A stretch of 64,000 nt of DNA from Nesterenkonia massiliensis (GTDB taxonomy: Bacteria; Actinomycetota; Actinomycetes; Actinomycetales; Micrococcaceae): contig NZ_HG005165.1 of NCBI RefSeq assembly GCF_000455245.1, forward strand, positions 404,620 through 468,619. The letters run 5' to 3'. Under the pieces are notes generated by a model. That model had not been told where the DNA came from. It was given only the letters and a program-made list of their open reading frames with translations, and ran no database searches. Shown here in pieces: positions 39,923 to 47,648 of this stretch (its first letter is position 1; every line of letters begins with the position of its first letter). The position numbers and the translations under genes are program-made.

Positions 39923-41208
39923 GCGTTTCCTCCTTCACCCGCGCTGCGGCGAGCGGACTGGGTGTCTTCTGTCAGGTCATCGGTATTCAGATGGGCGGTG
40001 AGATCCACGGGGTCTTCGCCGAGGCCGGTGAGGCTGTCCAGCCCCTCTTCCAGCTCAGGCAGGCGCACCGTGAAGGTCGAACCGCGCCCGGGCTGAGACC
40101 ACAGGGCTACTTCACCGCCGTGGTTGGTGATCACGTGTTTCACGATGCTCAACCCCAGGCCGGTGCCACCGGTCTGGCGGGAGCGGGCGGCGTCGACCCG
40201 GTAGAAGCGTTCAAAGATGCGCTCCTGATTCTCCGGGGCGATGCCGATGCCCTGGTCCGTAATGGTGACCTGGGCGATACCGTCCCGGCTGGTCAGCCCG
40301 ATGCCCACCCGGGTGTTGTCCGGGGAGTAGCGCACGGCGTTATCAATCAAGTTCCGGAAGGCCATGGTCAGCTGATCGGAGTCCCCGTGAACTCGGCGCG
40401 GTAGCTTCCCGCCCACGCGGAGCTCTATCCCCTTCGACTCGGCTGGCAGTCGGGAACGGTCCACAGCTTCAGCGATGACGTAGTTGAGGTTCACCGGCTT
40501 TCCTGCGTGGACCACGTTCTTGCCCTGGACTCGGGAAAGCTCAATGATGTCCTGGACAAGCGCAGCCAGCCGGTTGGCTTCCTTGTGCAGGCGCTGGGAG
40601 AACCGGGCCACGGCGTCGGGATCATCTGCGGCGTCTTCGATAGTCTCTGCCAGCAGAGAGATCGCTCCGACGGGAGTTTTTAGCTCATGGGAGACGTTAG
40701 CGACAAAATCATTGCGCACCGCTTCGGTGCGAGAGACTTCGGTGCGGTCATCAGCAAGCACAAGAATGTACTCGTCCCCCAGTGGGGCCACTCGCAGGTG
40801 CACCACCATCGTGGTCTCGCCCTGCAGTCCGCGTGTCAGCTCCAGCTGCTGGTCAATGATGACTCCGTCGCTGCGGACCCGTGCAGTAAGCCCCAGCACT
40901 TCCTGATGGACCACGGTATGGCCACGCACCAGGCCGAAGGCGTAGGCGGCAGGGTTGGCGCGCACCACGCCGTCGACGGTGTCAACCACGATATAGGCCA
41001 GCCCCAGAGAGGCAAGAACCTCGGTGGCGCCTTCGGGCATGGTGGGTTCATCGACGTCGATACCGGCGGCACGCTGTCGTTCGCTGACTCTGAAGGCATG
41101 CATGCCCACCACGCCGATGGCGAGTCCGACGGCGCCGGAGAGGGCAGCAATGAGCAGGGGGTCCACGATCCTCCAGCTTATGCTCTTGCTCACCCTCGTG
41201 TTGCCCAC
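39919..41208 (-). CDS. senX3: Sensor histidine kinase SenX3
   Basis: A 429-residue membrane kinase. An N-terminal span (LLIAALSGAVGLAIGVVGMH) is followed by a PAS-like region (LASLGLAYIVVDTVDGVVRA), the H box ANVSHELKTPVGAISLLAET, the N box NLIDNAVRYSPDNT and the G boxes GIGIAPENQERIFERF / GGTGLGLSIVKHV. It phosphorylates RegX3, probably under control of PhoU and the Pst transporter (not in the window). Start is GTG 41208. It is divergent from phoU. Confidence 0.92.
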   Translation of the reverse strand: MGNTRVSKSISWRIVDPLLIAALSGAVGLAIGVVGMHAFRVSERQRAAGIDVDEPTMPEGATEVLASLGLAYIVVDTVDGVVRANPAAYAFGLVRGHTVVHQEVLGLTARVRSDGVIIDQQLELTRGLQGETTMVVHLRVAPLGDEYILVLADDRTEVSRTEAVRNDFVANVSHELKTPVGAISLLAETIEDAADDPDAVARFSQRLHKEANRLAALVQDIIELSRVQGKNVVHAGKPVNLNYVIAEAVDRSRLPAESKGIELRVGGKLPRRVHGDSDQLTMAFRNLIDNAVRYSPDNTRVGIGLTSRDGIAQVTITDQGIGIAPENQERIFERFYRVDAARSRQTGGTGLGLSIVKHVITNHGGEVALWSQPGRGSTFTVRLPELEEGLDSLTGLGEDPVDLTAHLNTDDLTEDTQSARRSAGEGGNA

Positions 41209-41228
41209 ATGACGGCCCGGCGTTAATC

Positions 41229-41261
41229 GTTCACGTTCTGTTCATCTTCTGGTTGCCTAGA
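41229..41261. promoter_or_regulatory. PHO-box-like direct repeats between senX3 and phoU
   Basis: Three 11-base units in phase: GTTCACGTTCT (41229-41239), GTTCATCTTCT (41240-41250) and a weaker GGTTGCCTAGA (41251-41261). The GTTCA core at 11-base spacing matches the PhoP/RegX3 direct-repeat operator of actinobacteria. Position between senX3 and phoU suggests RegX3 autoregulation. Confidence 0.65.
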
Positions 41262-41358
41262 ACCTCAGAGCGCGTTTACCCAAGTACCTGAAGATATTGG
41301 GTGCATACTGCGTCCCAGGAGCCAACACAGGGCCCGTCGAGGAAAGGAACCGCGTAAC

Positions 41359-42015
41359 GTGCGCAAACTCTTCCAGGAGGATCTCCATAAGCTCGGAGAC
41401 CAACTGACCGATATCTCCGTGCTTGTCTCCGAGGCAATGGAGAAAGCCTACCGGGCCTACGAGACTGCTGATGTGCAGCTGGCCGAGGAAGTCATCGCTG
41501 CTGACACCCGGATCGACACGCTGCAGAACGACCTCGATGAGAAAGCCATCGAACTGCTGGCACTCCAGGGTCCGGTAGCTGGAGACCTGCGCCTGATCGT
41601 TGGTGCGCTCCGGATGTCCGCCTCGCTGGAGCGCATGGGAGATCTGGCCCGACACATCGCTCAGCTGGTGCGGCTGCGCTATCCGGATCCGGTTGCTCCT
41701 CAGCAGCTGGTGGATGTGTACCGGCAGATGGCCGAGAAGGACATCCAGATCGCTAAGAAGCTGGTGGAGCTGCTGGTCACCCGCCAGGTAGACCTGGTGG
41801 CTGAAATCGCTGCGCTGAATGAGCAGATCAACGAGCTGCACGCCGGAATCTTCACCGCTATCGCGGCTGATAACTGGGACGCTTCGCCCTCGGCCACCGT
41901 GGACTCGGCCCTGACCAGCCGGTACTTCGAGCGCTTCGGCGACCACGGTGTCTCGGTGGCGAAGAAGGTGCTCTACCTGGTCACAGGCCAGTGGGAAGCT
42001 GAGCCCACCGCCTGA
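41359..42015 (+). CDS. phoU: Phosphate signalling protein PhoU
   Basis: A 218-residue all-helical protein with two PhoU repeats: the metal-binding-type helices around DVQLAEEVIAADTRIDTLQN and again RYFERFGDHGVSVAKKV. It links the Pst phosphate transporter to the sensor kinase and dampens SenX3-RegX3 signalling. GTG 41359 has AAAGGAA about 11 bases upstream. It is divergent from senX3 and its transcript ends at the large palindrome at 42054-42110. Confidence 0.93.
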   Translation: MRKLFQEDLHKLGDQLTDISVLVSEAMEKAYRAYETADVQLAEEVIAADTRIDTLQNDLDEKAIELLALQGPVAGDLRLIVGALRMSASLERMGDLARHIAQLVRLRYPDPVAPQQLVDVYRQMAEKDIQIAKKLVELLVTRQVDLVAEIAALNEQINELHAGIFTAIAADNWDASPSATVDSALTSRYFERFGDHGVSVAKKVLYLVTGQWEAEPTA

Positions 42016-42053
42016 GCGCCTAGACGCAACCACCCGCCGTCGTTGCGAATAAT

Positions 42054-42110
42054 GTAAAGAAACTGCCGGAACTCCCTGCCAATCAGGGTCAGTTCCGGCA
42101 GTTTCTTTAC
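42054..42110. terminator. Large palindrome A after phoU (bidirectional terminator-like)
   Basis: Perfect 20-bp arms at 42054-42073 and 42091-42110 (each containing CTGCCGGAACT or its complement), with an inner CCCTG/CAGGG stem around CCAAT. Both strands end the stem in TTTCTTTAC. It lies 39 bases after phoU, and the stop codon of the convergent nuclease-like gene (42107-42109) is inside its right arm. A close copy is at 43151-43217. Confidence 0.9.
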
Positions 42111-43090
42111 GTAAGTTCCGGCCCATTGCCCAGCAGCACCCTCAGCCGCCTCAGCATCGAAGAGAAGTTCTCCGCCAGATCCACGCGATTGACTTGAATG
42201 ACCGTCCATCCTGCGTGAGCGAACTCTGCGTTGCGACGCTGGTCTCGGGCCTGCTGTTCGGCGCTGAAATGATGTTCCCCTTCGTATTGCAGAACAATCC
42301 GCCGATCTCGGTAGCCGGCGTCGCCCTCAGCCGAATAGGGGTCCTGCGGGTCGCGCTTGATCTGCAGCTCAGGCTCCGGCAGCCCGGCCCGGCCAATCCC
42401 AAGACGCATAGCCGTCTCCGGCGGCGAGTCCGCGCCGACTCGGACCAGCTCGACGGCTTCCCGCGCCCGAATGATGCCATGCCGTCCCTTGCCCAGCTTC
42501 ACGGCCTCATTCAGATCGGCGATGCTGCACCAAGGGTGGCTGCGCCCTTCCAGACGGGGACGCGGGAGACGCACCAGTTGATCCCCAAAGCTGATCAGCT
42601 CATCGCGTGTCAGGTACCGAGCCAACTCAACGAACAGTTCAGCGGGTTCAGTCACGGGCACACCTTGAATCCATCGCCTGCGCACCGGTGCCGCAGCCAC
42701 CCTGTGGATGACCACTAACGGATCGACGTCGGACTGATGAGTTCTCCCTTGAGCTGTCAGAGTCACCCGAGAATCCTGCTCCCATCGCGCAGGAAGGCGG
42801 AGTCGGTAGAGCTTGGCGGCGCTGAGATGACTCACCCGCACTGCCGCCGACCTGCGACACAGCGCCGCCAGCAGCGCAGCATGCTCCGCCGGCTCCGGAG
42901 AAGAGGTCTGCGACGGCGCCCCTGATACGGCCACTTGATCGGCCAGCGGAAGATGCCGATAGGTGCCTCTGCCAAGCCGCTCAATATCGCGGGCGCCCAG
43001 GCGCCGGTCCCGAATCCCGAGAGCGAACGCCTCGGCTCGCGTGAAGACGCGGCCGATCAGCTGGCTCGGCAGAGGCGTTGGCGGTCGCAT
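42107..43090 (-). CDS. DUF559/PD-(D/E)XK nuclease-like protein flanked by twin palindromes
   Basis: A 327-residue protein. The N-terminal half resembles AbiEi-type antitoxin/winged-helix domains (FTRAEAFALGIRDRRLGARD, LGRGTYRHLP, VSHLSAAKLYRLRLP). The C-terminal 100 residues have the DUF559 Vsr-like core: a GYRDRRIVLQYEGEHHF strand with acidic and His residues, then RDQRRNAEFAHAGWTVIQV. This combination is frequent in actinobacteria; function (defence, mobile cargo or housekeeping) is not established. ATG 43090 is chosen; the frame upstream reads through palindrome B. It has no cognate toxin next to it and splits phoU from gpm. Confidence 0.72.
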   Translation of the reverse strand: MRPPTPLPSQLIGRVFTRAEAFALGIRDRRLGARDIERLGRGTYRHLPLADQVAVSGAPSQTSSPEPAEHAALLAALCRRSAAVRVSHLSAAKLYRLRLPARWEQDSRVTLTAQGRTHQSDVDPLVVIHRVAAAPVRRRWIQGVPVTEPAELFVELARYLTRDELISFGDQLVRLPRPRLEGRSHPWCSIADLNEAVKLGKGRHGIIRAREAVELVRVGADSPPETAMRLGIGRAGLPEPELQIKRDPQDPYSAEGDAGYRDRRIVLQYEGEHHFSAEQQARDQRRNAEFAHAGWTVIQVNRVDLAENFSSMLRRLRVLLGNGPELT

Positions 43091-43150
43091 AGTGCCAGCC
43101 TGGCCCAAACCCGGCAGCGGCGGGACGCCCGTCGTCGAGCTGTGGAAAAG

Positions 43151-43217
43151 AAAACGTAAAGAAACTGCCGGAACTCCCTGCAAATCAGCAGGAGTTCCGG
43201 CAGTTTCTTTACGTTTT
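43151..43217. terminator. Large palindrome B after gpm, near copy of palindrome A
   Basis: Perfect 27-bp arms at 43151-43177 and 43191-43217 with the 13-base loop CTGCAAATCAGCA. The inner 57 bases differ from palindrome A at only a handful of positions, mainly in the loop. It lies 31 bases after the gpm stop (minus strand) and 61 bases upstream of the nuclease-like gene's start, and ends in TTTCTTTAC/GTTTT on both strands. Confidence 0.92.
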
Positions 43218-43247
43218 GCGCCCGAGGGACGTTGTTGGGTGTTAGCG

Positions 43248-43994
43248 CTACTTCTTCCCCTGGTTGGCCACAGCCTCAATGGCGGCCTTGGCTGCCTCGG
43301 GGTCCAGGTAGGTTCCGCCGGGGGTCACCGGCTTGAAGTTCTCATCCAGCTTGTAATGCAGCGGGATACCGGTGGGGATGTTCAGCCCCGCGATGTCTTC
43401 ATCGCTGATGCCGTCCAGGTGCTTGACCAGTGCGCGCAACGAGTTGCCGTGAGCAGCCAGCAGCACAGTCTTCCCGGACTTCAGATCGTCCTGCACCTCA
43501 GTCTCGAAATAGGGCACAAAACGGTCGACGACGTCCTTGAGGCACTCGGTCTGAGGGGCGGCATCGCCAAGATCCGCATAGCGGGGATCGCCAACCTGGG
43601 AGTACTCGTCGTCGGCGTCGATGGCCGGCGGCGGAGTGTCGTAGGAGCGCCGCCAGGTCATGAACTGCTCATCACCGTAGGTCTCCCGGATCTGGGTCTT
43701 GTCTTTGCCCTGCAGAGCACCATAGTGGCGCTCGTTCAGGCGCCAGTCGCGCTTCACCGGGATCCACAGTCGGCCAGCAGTCTCCAGAGCCAGGTGTGCG
43801 GTGGTAATGGCTCGCTGCAGCAGGGAGGTGTGGACCACATCGGGGAGCAGATCATGCTCGGCCAGCAGCTCGCCGCCGCGGGCAGCTTCTGCACGCCCCT
43901 GCTCGGTCAGCTGGACGTCCACCCAGCCGGTGAAGAGGTTCTTCTGGTTCCAGTCGCTCTGTCCATGGCGGAGCAGAATCAGGTCGTATGCCAT
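43248..43994 (-). CDS. gpmA: 2,3-bisphosphoglycerate-dependent phosphoglycerate mutase
   Basis: A 248-residue glycolytic mutase. The phospho-His motif is [12 protein letters not shown], the second His is in [14 protein letters not shown], and [13 protein letters not shown] and [10 protein letters not shown] complete the active site. It interconverts 3- and 2-phosphoglycerate. In actinobacteria this gene often sits beside phoU/senX3-regX3; here the nuclease cassette intervenes. Its transcript is bounded by palindrome B. Confidence 0.95.
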   Translation of the reverse strand: MAYDLILLRHGQSDWNQKNLFTGWVDVQLTEQGRAEAARGGELLAEHDLLPDVVHTSLLQRAITTAHLALETAGRLWIPVKRDWRLNERHYGALQGKDKTQIRETYGDEQFMTWRRSYDTPPPAIDADDEYSQVGDPRYADLGDAAPQTECLKDVVDRFVPYFETEVQDDLKSGKTVLLAAHGNSLRALVKHLDGISDEDIAGLNIPTGIPLHYKLDENFKPVTPGGTYLDPEAAKAAIEAVANQGKK

Positions 43995-44027
43995 AAGCGG
44001 TTGCTGATCCTCACATTGAGAAGGGTC

Positions 44028-44330
44028 TTAGGAAACTTCGGGGTCGACGTCGGTGAGGTACACCGCGGCGATGCAGGCAGCGGCTACCGGGAAGAGCATC
44101 CCGAAGGGCCCTGCCCCCAGCAGGCCGATAAGCGCCAAGAGGCAGGCGCCACCGGTCATGAGCATCCAGAAGCCCTTGGTGCGCTTAAACGCGATGTCGA
44201 AGCGCTGGGCGTTCTTCGGCAGACACTTGATGAGCGCCACCACGGCCAGCACAAGGCAACCGATGGTGAAAGCCAGATGGAGGTAGAACTCCATAGTGAC
44301 GGCCAGCTGCCAGATGGAAGGTAACTGCAT
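44028..44330 (-). CDS. DUF2516-family membrane protein
   Basis: A 100-residue protein with three hydrophobic segments (FYLHLAFTIGCLVLAVVALI, FWMLMTGGACLLALIGLLG and MLFPVAAACIAAVYLTDVDP) and the K-rich KRTKGFWMLM motif of DUF2516. It is found beside gpm in other actinobacteria. Function is unknown. It lies 33 bases upstream of gpm on the same strand and is probably co-transcribed with it and with the trans-sulfuration gene 9 bases further upstream. Confidence 0.85.
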   Translation of the reverse strand: MQLPSIWQLAVTMEFYLHLAFTIGCLVLAVVALIKCLPKNAQRFDIAFKRTKGFWMLMTGGACLLALIGLLGAGPFGMLFPVAAACIAAVYLTDVDPEVS

Positions 44331-44339
44331 ACCTCGATG

Positions 44340-45695
44340 CTAGCCGATGCTCCGCTGATCCTCAGCGGCGGTTCGCAGCGCGTTGAGCAGGTCAGCGAAG
44401 AGATCTTCAATATGTTCGATGCCGGTCGAGAGCCGAATCAGCCCGTCCGGGACGGACTCGGGTTCCCCGGGATGACGACGCCGCCGCTCGGCCAGTGACT
44501 CCACGCCCCCGAGGCTGGTGGCCGGGGTCCACAAGGTCAGAGCGGCCAGAACATCATCAGCTACCTGCGCGGGAGTTCTTTCACCGTCGCCGTCGAGCTC
44601 AATGGTAAGGATCGCGCCGAATCCGCCGAGTTGCTGCGCTGCCCGCTCGTGCTGCGGGTGACTGGGCAGACCCGGATAGTTCACTGCTTTGAGGTGCAGG
44701 GGCCGCTCGCCGGCAGCTGAGCCTCCGGTGAGCTCCTGCAGCCGGTGAGCCAGCTGCGCAGCGTTGGACTCTGCGGCGTCCAACCGCACGGCCAGGGTAC
44801 GCACCCCGCGCAGCGCCAAATAGACCTCCATCGGGCCAGGGATGGCGCCGTGGAGAGTGCGGTGCAGGTGAAGCTTCTGGTGCAGCTGCGGGTTGCCGGT
44901 GATCGCCACACCCATGATGAGGTCAGAATGGCCGGAGATGAACTTGGTCACCGAGTGAACCACCACATCCGCGCCGTACTTCAGCGGGCGCTGCCGCAGC
45001 GGAGTGGCAAAGGTGTTGTCCACCGCAGTGAGCACCCCGCGCTTCTTCGCCGCCGCCAGCAACGCCGGAAGATCCGCGACCTCCAGCATGGGATTGGTGG
45101 GCGACTCCACCCAGAGCATGACGGGAGCATCCTGGGCCTGCGCCAAGGTGGAGATGTCCTGGATGGTGCTGATGACATGGTCGGTATCAGCGATGTCCAC
45201 CGGATGCAGGGTCAGCAGACCTTGATCAGCCAGCTGCTGGGCTAGCGTGGTGAAACCCATATAGCTGTGCCGCGGCAGGATGAGATGACCTCCCGGCGGC
45301 AGCAGATGCAGCACAGCGGAGATCGCCGCCATTCCGGATGAGAACAGCAGACCCGGAAGCACCGGCACGGGGTGGTCCTCAGCAGTGGTGATGAATCCCT
45401 GGGCCTGATAGGTGGAGCGGGTCCCGGCCTCCAGCTGCGCCAGCAGTTCCTCCAAGGGCTGCCAGGAGGGCATCCCCTCTCGGGCGTAGGCCCAGTGCTG
45501 GCCGCCGGGAGTCTCCTCCGCTGGCTGCGCGCCCGGGACATAGCTGTAGGTGGACGTGAAGTCCACCGGCTGGTTCACCGGTGCGTGCCCTTGGTGGGAC
45601 CCGCGCCCGGCGGAGACCACATAGGTGCGTTCGTGCTGGCTGCCCTGGGGGTGACTGCCCTGGGGCTGGCTGATATTCGAGGACTCCGTGCTCAC
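44340..45695 (-). CDS. metB: Trans-sulfuration PLP enzyme (cystathionine gamma-synthase-like)
   Basis: A 451-residue Cys/Met-metabolism PLP enzyme. The PLP lysine is in VVHSVTKFISGHSDLIMG, with YAREGMP, LLFSSGMAAISAV (cofactor phosphate region) and LVLW-type VESPTNPMLEV also present. It makes or cleaves cystathionine; MetB is a reasonable guess, but gamma-lyase or O-succinylhomoserine sulfhydrylase cannot be excluded. The first 45 residues (His/Gln/Ser-rich, with repeated PQGSHPQGSQ) are unusual. GTG 45695 was chosen over 45728 on length; evidence for the start is weak. Confidence 0.8.
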   Translation of the reverse strand: MSTESSNISQPQGSHPQGSQHERTYVVSAGRGSHQGHAPVNQPVDFTSTYSYVPGAQPAEETPGGQHWAYAREGMPSWQPLEELLAQLEAGTRSTYQAQGFITTAEDHPVPVLPGLLFSSGMAAISAVLHLLPPGGHLILPRHSYMGFTTLAQQLADQGLLTLHPVDIADTDHVISTIQDISTLAQAQDAPVMLWVESPTNPMLEVADLPALLAAAKKRGVLTAVDNTFATPLRQRPLKYGADVVVHSVTKFISGHSDLIMGVAITGNPQLHQKLHLHRTLHGAIPGPMEVYLALRGVRTLAVRLDAAESNAAQLAHRLQELTGGSAAGERPLHLKAVNYPGLPSHPQHERAAQQLGGFGAILTIELDGDGERTPAQVADDVLAALTLWTPATSLGGVESLAERRRRHPGEPESVPDGLIRLSTGIEHIEDLFADLLNALRTAAEDQRSIG

Positions 45696-45805
45696 AAGGT
45701 CACGGTATCCCAGTCCGGCCTCCTGCACCGGTGTGGCAGGCCACTCAGTTCAGATACCGGACTTCATAAGTCGGTGATGTCAGGACCGGTCGATAGGCTT
45801 AAGCC

Positions 45806-46462
45806 GTGACTGATCAGAATCGTGGGCTCTTCATAGTGCTGGAAGGCGGCGACGGCGCGGGCAAGACCACCCAGCTTTCGCTGCTTGAACAGTGGCTGAC
45901 CCAGCGCGGTGTGACAGTGGAGCGCACCCGGGAGCCCGGGGGCACACCCATCGGGGAGCGCATCCGAGCGCTGGTGCTCGAACATGGTCACGGCGAGGTG
46001 GATCCGCGCACTGAGGCACTGCTGTTCGCCGCGTCCCGTGCCGCACATGTTCAGCAGCGAATCCTGCCGGCCCTGCGGCGTGGGGCGCTGGTGCTCTGCG
46101 ACCGCTACGTGGATTCTTCGGTGGCCTATCAGGGCGTAGGCCGCGGGCTGGGAGCCGCTGCTATCGCAGAGCTCAATGACTGGGCCACGTCGGGCCTGAC
46201 ACCTGATCTTACGGTGGTCCTGGATATCGACCCCGCCGTCTCCCGAGCTCGCCAGGCACAGCGCGACGGCGGAGCAGCGGACCGCATGGAATCAGCTGAT
46301 GACACTTTCCGCGCCAGTCTCCGCGCCGCATTCTTGGACCGAGCCGCTGCTGAGCCGCAGCGCTACCTGGTGGTTGATGCCGCCGCGGAACCTGCGCAGA
46401 TCCACCAGCAGATCCAGGTCAGACTGCAGCCGATGCTGAAGAATTCAGCGGTGGCACTATGA
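45806..46462 (+). CDS. tmk: Thymidylate kinase Tmk
   Basis: A 218-residue nucleotide kinase that makes dTDP. The P-loop is LEGGDGAGKTTQLSLLEQ, the DR(Y/H) motif is LCDRYVDSSVAYQG, and the lid region follows (RQAQRDGGAADRMES). Start GTG at 45806. It overlaps holB by 4 bases, the standard tmk-holB pair. Divergent from the trans-sulfuration gene. Confidence 0.95.
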   Translation: MTDQNRGLFIVLEGGDGAGKTTQLSLLEQWLTQRGVTVERTREPGGTPIGERIRALVLEHGHGEVDPRTEALLFAASRAAHVQQRILPALRRGALVLCDRYVDSSVAYQGVGRGLGAAAIAELNDWATSGLTPDLTVVLDIDPAVSRARQAQRDGGAADRMESADDTFRASLRAAFLDRAAAEPQRYLVVDAAAEPAQIHQQIQVRLQPMLKNSAVAL

Positions 46463-47619
46463 GTGTCTTTGATGAGTTGGTGGGCCAGGCGCCGGTGGTG
46501 GAGCAGCTGGTAGCCGCTGCGTCCTCCGGTGCGCCCACCCACGCCTGGTTGTTTACCGGACCGCCGGGCTCAGGCCGGTCCAATGCCGCGCGGGCCTTCG
46601 CTGCTGCACTGAACTGCGAGGCAACCGCGCCTGGTGCCACGCCGGGATGTGGTCAGTGCAAGTCCTGTCAGTTGATCGCAGCAGGCGGTCACCCCTCGGT
46701 GTCTATGGTCTCCACAGAGAATGTGACGTACCGGATCGAGGATGTCCGCGAGCTGGTGACCACCGCTCAGGACCGGCCGCAGGGTGCCCGCTGGCGAGTC
46801 ATCGTCGTCGAGGATGCTGACCGCATGACCGAACGGGCCACGAATGTGCTGCTCAAAGCCATCGAGGAGCCTCCCCCGCAGACTATCTGGGTGCTGTGCG
46901 CGCCCAGCCCGGCTGATGTGCTGGTGACCATCCGTTCGCGCTGCCGGCAGGTGAGTCTGCGCATCCCACCCACCGATGAGGTGGCCCGGCTGCTCATTGA
47001 ACGTGACGGGCTCAGCCCTGATCAGGCCGCATTTGCCGCGCGCATTTCGCAGAACCATATTGGGGTGGCGCGCCGGCTGGCGGCAGATCCCGAGGCGCGT
47101 CGTCGTCGTGAACAGGTGGTGTCTCTGCCGTTGCGGGTGCGCACGGCGTCCCAGGCGGTGCTGGCAGCCGCGGAGCTGGTCAAGACTGCGCAGGACGACG
47201 CCGCTGCCGAATCAGAGGTTCGCCTGGCCAAGGACCAGGAGCAGCTGCGCCGCTCTTTGGGTCTTGAACCGGAGGAGAAGATTCCGGCCAAGTTGCGCAG
47301 CCAGTTCAAACGGCTCGAAGAGGAGAACACCCGGCGGGCTAAGCGCGCGGTGGCTGATGCGCTGGATCGCACGCTGATCGACTTAGCTGCGGTGTACCGG
47401 GATGTCCTGAGTCTGAAGCTCGGCGCCGGCGTAGAGCTGATCAATGAACAGCTGCGCCGGGAACTGACCGACTATGCCGGGCAGATCAGCGCTGAGCAGG
47501 CGCTGCAGTGCCTGGATGCGCTGAATGCCGCTCGGCTGCGGATCACACAGAATGTTCCGCCGGCGCTGGCGATGGAGGCCCTGATGATGCAGGTGATACC
47601 CCGCCGGATTCGGGGATAG
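46459..47619 (+). CDS. holB: DNA polymerase III delta' subunit HolB
   Basis: A 386-residue clamp-loader subunit. The zinc-binding cysteines (CEATAPGATPGCGQCKSC) are present. The P-loop is degenerate, TGPPGSGRSNAA with Arg instead of Lys, as expected for delta', which does not bind ATP. The SRC motif appears as RSRCRQVSLR. It is coupled to tmk by a 4-base overlap. It is sometimes annotated as DnaX-like, but the lost P-loop lysine and the tmk context favour delta'. Confidence 0.92.
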   Translation: MSVFDELVGQAPVVEQLVAAASSGAPTHAWLFTGPPGSGRSNAARAFAAALNCEATAPGATPGCGQCKSCQLIAAGGHPSVSMVSTENVTYRIEDVRELVTTAQDRPQGARWRVIVVEDADRMTERATNVLLKAIEEPPPQTIWVLCAPSPADVLVTIRSRCRQVSLRIPPTDEVARLLIERDGLSPDQAAFAARISQNHIGVARRLAADPEARRRREQVVSLPLRVRTASQAVLAAAELVKTAQDDAAAESEVRLAKDQEQLRRSLGLEPEEKIPAKLRSQFKRLEEENTRRAKRAVADALDRTLIDLAAVYRDVLSLKLGAGVELINEQLRRELTDYAGQISAEQALQCLDALNAARLRITQNVPPALAMEALMMQVIPRRIRG

Positions 47620-47648
47620 GGGAAAACACCGTGGAGAGGACCTCGCCT

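Noticed and set aside
41257-42126. Minus-strand frame containing the peptide KETAGTDPDWQGVPAVSL
   Set aside because: This peptide is palindrome A read through; the frame is antisense to phoU and not a gene.
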